From Streptomyces kanamyceticus (GTDB lineage: Bacteria > Actinomycetota > Actinomycetes > Streptomycetales > Streptomycetaceae), in assembly GCF_008704495.1 (NCBI RefSeq), contig NZ_CP023699.1:1488001-1552000 (forward strand): a DNA stretch of 64,000 nucleotides. The letters are read 5' to 3'. Under the pieces are notes generated by a model. That model searched no databases. It had not been told where the DNA came from and saw only the letters and a program-made list of their open reading frames with translations. Within the stretch, counting starts at the first letter, position 1, and every line of letters starts with the position of its first letter. A program made the position numbers and the translations under genes. Shown here in pieces: positions 60,973 through 64,000 of this stretch.

Positions 60973-61701
60973 CTACTGCAGCAGACTCTCCCTCTCCATC
61001 GAATCGAGGAAGGTCCTCAGCTCTTCCAAGACATCGGGGTGTTGGGCCCTCAGGCGTCGCAAGTGGTGTTCGACCAGAACGATCAACGTGTTGCCCACTG
61101 TCGCCTTTTCCTGCGTACTGAAACGCGTCAGCGGGACGGTAGCGGGCACTCCCAGAGCCGACCGGATGTCTTCCTCCTCGTATGTCGGAGCACCCGCAAC
61201 GTGGGGAACTGCCACAACGTGTTGAATCCCTCGGGTCTCCACGTACCTCAGCGCTGCGAAGCAATCCTCCAAGTGCTGAGTGTTGGCGACGATCACTGCC
61301 CCCACGCTCCCCTCAGCCCAGCGATCCCATTCCTCTGTAGGCCATGTGTCACCGGGCGCGAACAACTTGAGGCTGCCAGCGTCGGTAGACAAGATCCCGA
61401 ACGACTCGCTCCGCTGACCCCAGAGCTGGAGTGTCACGGACTGAACGAATGCCCCCGCTCCGGCCCGGTATCCGCCGAGGACCATGCCATGGAGGCCATA
61501 CTGTTCGGCCGATGCCGCATAGGTGCTGTCCTCCGCAACGGGACCGACATGGCCGTCCATCCAGGCCATCAGCCGGTTCAGCCCGTCGGCGGTTCCTGTG
61601 TGTCCTTCGCCCACCTGTTCCAGGTGGGCCAGTACATCGTTCACGCGCGGCGCGGCGGAGCCTGATGCGCCATGTATGGAGAGCTCGTTGCTGTGGCTCA
61701 C
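60973..61701 (-). CDS. CvnD-like GTPase with a lost P-loop (pseudo-GTPase)
   Basis: 242 residues from a GTG overlapping the sigma-factor stop (GTGA). The body matches the GTPase of Streptomyces conservons (CvnD): RSESFGILSTDAGSLKLFAPG, AVIVANTQHLEDCFAALRYVETRGIQHVVAVPHVAG and NTLIVLVEHHLRRL. The P-loop, normally GGFGVGKTTF, reads GGYRAGAGAF here: the Lys and Thr needed for phosphate and magnesium are gone, the switch-II region is changed (APGDTW) and the base-recognition motif is VPHVAG. It probably does not hydrolyse GTP and may work as a fixed-state binding partner, perhaps of the sigma factor encoded just before it. Confidence 0.65.
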   Translation of the reverse strand: MSHSNELSIHGASGSAAPRVNDVLAHLEQVGEGHTGTADGLNRLMAWMDGHVGPVAEDSTYAASAEQYGLHGMVLGGYRAGAGAFVQSVTLQLWGQRSESFGILSTDAGSLKLFAPGDTWPTEEWDRWAEGSVGAVIVANTQHLEDCFAALRYVETRGIQHVVAVPHVAGAPTYEEEDIRSALGVPATVPLTRFSTQEKATVGNTLIVLVEHHLRRLRAQHPDVLEELRTFLDSMERESLLQ

Positions 61702-62297
61702 CGGGATACCTCCCACTCCACGTCTTCCACAGCTGCGTCCCACCACTCAGATGGAAAAATCATTTCGCTGCCGAGTTCCTCCCACAGCTCTTGCCGTGCT
61801 CGGCCCAGATGGACCCGGACGGTGCTGGTGCAGATACCAAGATGTTCAGCAATCTCGCGGCTGGTCCACTCCCCGCGCCACCGGAGCAACGCCACCTTCC
61901 GCTGGACAGGCGGCATCTGATCCATCACGTGCCAGCACCGTAGGAGCAGCATGTGGGATAACGCTTGGCGCGGAGGGTCGCTGAGCCCTTGCGGAGCGGG
62001 CACCTCGGGCAGCGGAAGCTCTCGCGCTGCCCGCGTCCCCCAGTGGTCGAACACCTTGTTCTTGAGGACCCGGAAGAGCCAGGCCCGCTGGGCGCCGCGG
62101 TCGAGTGCACGCAGTCGCTGCCACTGGTGTGCTGCGGCTTGGAAGGCGTCCTGGACGAAGTCGGGCGCGAGCACTCGGTCGTACAGCATGAGATGCGAGG
62201 CAAAGGCTTCCAGTTCACCAGCTGCCTCGCAGTAGAGATCTGCGATCTCAACCTTGTAGTGGGGAGGTATCCGGTAGTCGGGAGGCGTCCGATTCAC
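61698..62297 (-). CDS. ECF-type RNA polymerase sigma factor
   Basis: 199 residues from a GTG at 62297 with AGGAGA six nt upstream; it overlaps the genes on both sides (GTGA). Region 2 is DRVLAPDFVQDAFQAAAHQWQRLRAL and AWLFRVLKNKVFDHWGTR. Region 4 is MDQMPPVQRKVALLRWRGEWTSREIAEHLGICTSTVRVHLGRARQELW, the HTH that reads the -35 element. It is a compact two-domain sigma factor without an obvious anti-sigma gene of the zinc-binding type. The neighbouring small membrane protein and pseudo-GTPase are the likely control partners. Confidence 0.85.
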   Translation of the reverse strand: MNRTPPDYRIPPHYKVEIADLYCEAAGELEAFASHLMLYDRVLAPDFVQDAFQAAAHQWQRLRALDRGAQRAWLFRVLKNKVFDHWGTRAARELPLPEVPAPQGLSDPPRQALSHMLLLRCWHVMDQMPPVQRKVALLRWRGEWTSREIAEHLGICTSTVRVHLGRARQELWEELGSEMIFPSEWWDAAVEDVEWEVSR

Positions 62298-62542
62298 CGG
62301 CTCTCCTGGTGAGGGGAGGTATCTGGTGCGAGTACGGGGGTGCCCACCCGCAGCCACAGGGCAGGCCCACCGGCCCCACGAGCCTGGACCAGGTAGGTAC
62401 CGGCTGGTGCCCGTGCCGTCACAGCCACCAGCGTCTTACGCCGTGATCGCTCGGCCAGGAGCCTCAGCGCACCTGAGCCGAGGAACAACAACCCCACTAG
62501 AGGGCACCCCAGTTCTGGCAGCAGTTCCCCACACCACGACAT
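62294..62542 (-). CDS. Small membrane protein, first gene of the sigma-factor operon
   Basis: 82 residues from the ATG at 62542 with GGAGGA six nt upstream. One hydrophobic segment (LGCPLVGLLFLGSGALRLLA, about 12-31) precedes a basic RSRRK patch and a beta-rich tail (TLVAVTARAPAGTYLVQARGAGGPALWLRVG). It could place a short sensor or tether at the membrane. The stop overlaps the sigma-factor GTG by four bases, so it is translated with it. No known anti-sigma motif is visible. Confidence 0.6.
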   Translation of the reverse strand: MSWCGELLPELGCPLVGLLFLGSGALRLLAERSRRKTLVAVTARAPAGTYLVQARGAGGPALWLRVGTPVLAPDTSPHQESR

Positions 62543-62817
62543 CACTGTCCTCCACCCACGCACGGTGCCACATGCTTCGTCATGCCTATACATCTGCTGA
62601 GCCGCACAAAGTGCTTACTGAACTGTTCGGCCTGTTTCGTTCTCGTAGACAGTTCGGTCCAGATCCGCCTCACTGGACGCGGCACAACCCTCGCCTTCGG
62701 GGCGCTCGCCACCCACCTGCGTGACTACGAGGAGATTCGATCGCCCCTCGCCCCGCAGGCACGCAAGCGCTCTCCTCCAGCCTGCGCAAGACCCTGCCCC
62801 CCCCCATTACCGTTCTC
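62543..62817. other. Intergenic region before the IS110 element
   Basis: About 275 bp. No gene is supported; a run of nine C lies near 62797-62805. The promoter of the sigma-factor operon should be near 62560-62620, but no clear box was identified. The left end of the insertion sequence may lie in this stretch or just after it. Confidence 0.35.
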
Positions 62818-63041
62818 GTAGTCCCGCAACGGGACTACCGGCCTTCGGAGTTGGCATGACTACCTCCCCTTGTCGAGTGCATGGCCCGGGGGGTGGTGTC
62901 ACCGGCTCCGAAGGCACTGACAGACCGCTGATTAGAGGCATGACCACCGGCCTTTCCCCAGGTCGGGAGGCTCTTCGTAATGTGGATGTGGCGATCAGTG
63001 CCGTGGCGAGGCCGGGTGAACAGCACCGAAGGAACCACGAC
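62818..63041 (+). ncRNA. IS110 upstream non-coding region, candidate bridge/seek RNA
   Basis: A perfect nine-pair hairpin (GTAGTCCCG / CGGGACTAC, loop CAA) stands at 62818-62838. A second perfect ten-pair match, GCCTTCGGAG (62841-62850) with CTCCGAAGGC (62906-62915), encloses a 55-base loop. An imperfect pairing of CCGGCC with GGTCGG lies near 62949-62967. IS110-family elements carry, between their left end and the transposase gene, a non-coding RNA with internal loops that pair with target and donor DNA. Length and structure here fit that, but the element ends and loop matches were not verified. Confidence 0.45.
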
Positions 63042-64000
63042 GTGATCGACATCAGCGACATCGACGTCTTCCTCGGCCTGGACGTCGGCAAGGGCGAACA
63101 CCACGCCACCGCTGTCACATCGGCCGGGAAGAAGGCCCTCGACAAACGCCTGCCCAACAGCGAACCCAAGCTCCGCGAGGTCTTCACGAAACTCCAGGCC
63201 AAGCACGGCATCGTGCTTGTGGTCGTCGACCAGCCGGCCTCCATCGGAGCCCTGCCGCTGGCCGTTGCCCGAGCCGTCGGCTGCCAGGTCGCCTATCTGC
63301 CCGGACTGACGATGCGGCGGATCGCCGACCTCTATCCGGGCGAAGCCAAGACCGATGCCCGCGACGCGTTCATCATCGCCGACGCCGCCAGGGCGATGCC
63401 GCACACGCTTCGCTCCATCGAGCTGGACGACGAGACCGTCGCCGAGCTGGAGATGCTCGTCGGGTTCGACGACGACCTGGTCGCTGAGGCCAACCGGCTC
63501 TCCAACCGGCTCCGCGGCCTGTTCACGCAGGTCCACCCGCACCTGGAGCGGGTGCTCGGCCCGCGCATGCAGCACCCGGCCGTCCTGGTCCTGCTGGAGA
63601 GGTTGGGCTCGCCCGCCCAGATCCGCCAGACCGGACGCCGCAAGGTCACCCACCTGCTGCGGCCCAAGGCTCCGCGGATGGCGGCCCGTCTGACCGAGGA
63701 CGTCTTCACCGCGCTCGACGAACAGACCGTCGTCGTCCCGGGCACCGAGGCGGCCGCACTGATCGTTCCCAGCCTCGCCCGGTCCCTGACCGCCGTGCTC
63801 GACCAGCGCCGTCTGCTGGAGAAACGACTCGACGAGCTGCTGGAGACACACCCTCTTTCCCAGGTCCTGACGTCGATGCCCGGCGTCGGCGTCAGGACCG
63901 CGGCCCGCCTCCTCATCGACGTCGGCGACGGCACCAGGTTCCCCTCAGCCGCCCACCTCGCCGCCTATGCGGGACTCGCGCCGACGACCCGCAGCTCGGG
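63042..64000 (+). CDS. IS110-family transposase (partial, runs off the window)
   Basis: About 319 residues from a GTG (GAAGGAAC upstream); the frame is still open at the window end. The DEDD/RuvC-like catalytic core is visible: VFLGLDVGKGEHHATAV (first Asp), IVLVVVDQPASIG (second acidic region), PGEAKTDARDAFIIADAAR (paired Asp). The C-terminal Transposase_20 domain is also present: VLTSMPGVGVRTAARLLIDVG and AAHLAAYAGLAPTTRSSG. IS110 enzymes recombine without typical terminal inverted repeats and are guided by an element-encoded RNA. The catalytic Ser region lies beyond SSG. Confidence 0.92.
   Translation, partial: MIDISDIDVFLGLDVGKGEHHATAVTSAGKKALDKRLPNSEPKLREVFTKLQAKHGIVLVVVDQPASIGALPLAVARAVGCQVAYLPGLTMRRIADLYPGEAKTDARDAFIIADAARAMPHTLRSIELDDETVAELEMLVGFDDDLVAEANRLSNRLRGLFTQVHPHLERVLGPRMQHPAVLVLLERLGSPAQIRQTGRRKVTHLLRPKAPRMAARLTEDVFTALDEQTVVVPGTEAAALIVPSLARSLTAVLDQRRLLEKRLDELLETHPLSQVLTSMPGVGVRTAARLLIDVGDGTRFPSAAHLAAYAGLAPTTRSS
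63042..64000 (+). mobile_element. IS110-family insertion sequence (partial)
   Basis: The transposase gene and its structured upstream region (from about 62818) mark an IS110-type element. The left end could not be fixed and the right end lies outside the window, so only the coding portion is given. It borders the accessory region on its right side. Confidence 0.7.

Noticed and set aside
60802..61665. 287-codon plus-strand frame over the pseudo-GTPase
   Set aside because: Antisense shadow; the minus-strand frame matches the CvnD family.
30040..63041. tRNA gene or attachment-site repeats bordering the accessory region
   Set aside because: No tRNA-like cloverleaf was found near 30,060, 46,700, 50,000, 56,500 or 62,800, and no integrase gene is present, so no att sites can be supported.
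62835..63851. 338-codon minus-strand frame over the IS110 transposase
   Set aside because: Antisense shadow; the plus strand encodes a recognisable DEDD transposase.

Overview
The window looks like a chromosomal segment of a Streptomyces (or close relative). The DNA is very GC-rich with G/C at third codon positions, GTG and TTG starts are frequent, ATGA, GTGA and TGATG gene overlaps are common, and the gene content fits (a WhiB-like protein, narGHJI, a MAB_1171c-family protein, a DUF2637 protein, an MmyB-like XRE regulator). No species can be named from the sequence alone.

Left part (about 1-30,060) is ordinary chromosome. It opens with the tail of an aldo/keto reductase. Next comes a tightly coupled minus-strand operon for a vWA-MoxR-type conflict system: a trypsin-co-occurring protein, a trypsin-like protease with a VMAP-like C-terminus, a MoxR ATPase, and a vWA-like/NB-ARC/TPR giant. 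After it come two methyltransferases, a TetR regulator with a perfect 23-bp palindrome upstream, an SGNH hydrolase, a pterin dehydratase and an XRE/MmyB-like regulator. The respiratory nitrate reductase operon narGHJI follows, then a stand-alone dnaK, an OsmC protein, a DUF6345 protein with a clan-CD-like His/Cys dyad, an APC permease and a holin-like/alkaline-phosphatase fusion. A metallo-beta-lactamase-fold gene closes the region, and its 3' end appears to be cut off.

Middle part (about 30,060-46,680) is a complete type I-E CRISPR-Cas locus. Array 1 has 61 repeats and is read on the minus strand. The operon cas3, cas8e, cse2, cas7e, cas5e, cas6e, cas1, cas2 runs on the minus strand towards it. 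Array 2 has 39 repeats, is read on the plus strand and diverges from cas3. The arrays share the repeat stem and a leader-proximal motif but differ in the last eight bases of the repeat, which form the crRNA 5' handle. Array 1 contains a four-spacer block present three times in tandem plus two other duplicated spacers. A decayed two-repeat mini-array sits between cas8e and cas3, and the start of its spacer matches the 3' end of cas3.

Right part (about 46,680-64,000) is accessory DNA. It holds an XRE / ImmA-IrrE / MAB_1171c / membrane-protein cluster, a tandem-HTH regulator, and a structured non-coding region with four hairpins. Then comes a plasmid- or phage-like replication module (small HTH protein, divergent WhiB-like protein, winged-helix initiator-like protein, DnaC-like loader, DUF4326, DUF2637) with no integrase or transfer gene. 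Next is a secreted NucA/NucB nuclease fused to a DUF4185/DUF5005-like propeller, preceded by a short secreted protein sharing its mature N-terminus and followed by a convergent ComJ-like candidate inhibitor. The window ends with a three-gene operon (small membrane protein, ECF sigma factor, CvnD-like GTPase without a P-loop) and a truncated IS110-family element whose upstream region could encode a bridge/seek RNA.

The best candidates for under-described biology are the nuclease / short twin / ComJ-like trio, the ECF sigma / pseudo-GTPase operon, the vWA-MoxR operon and the CRISPR array rearrangements.
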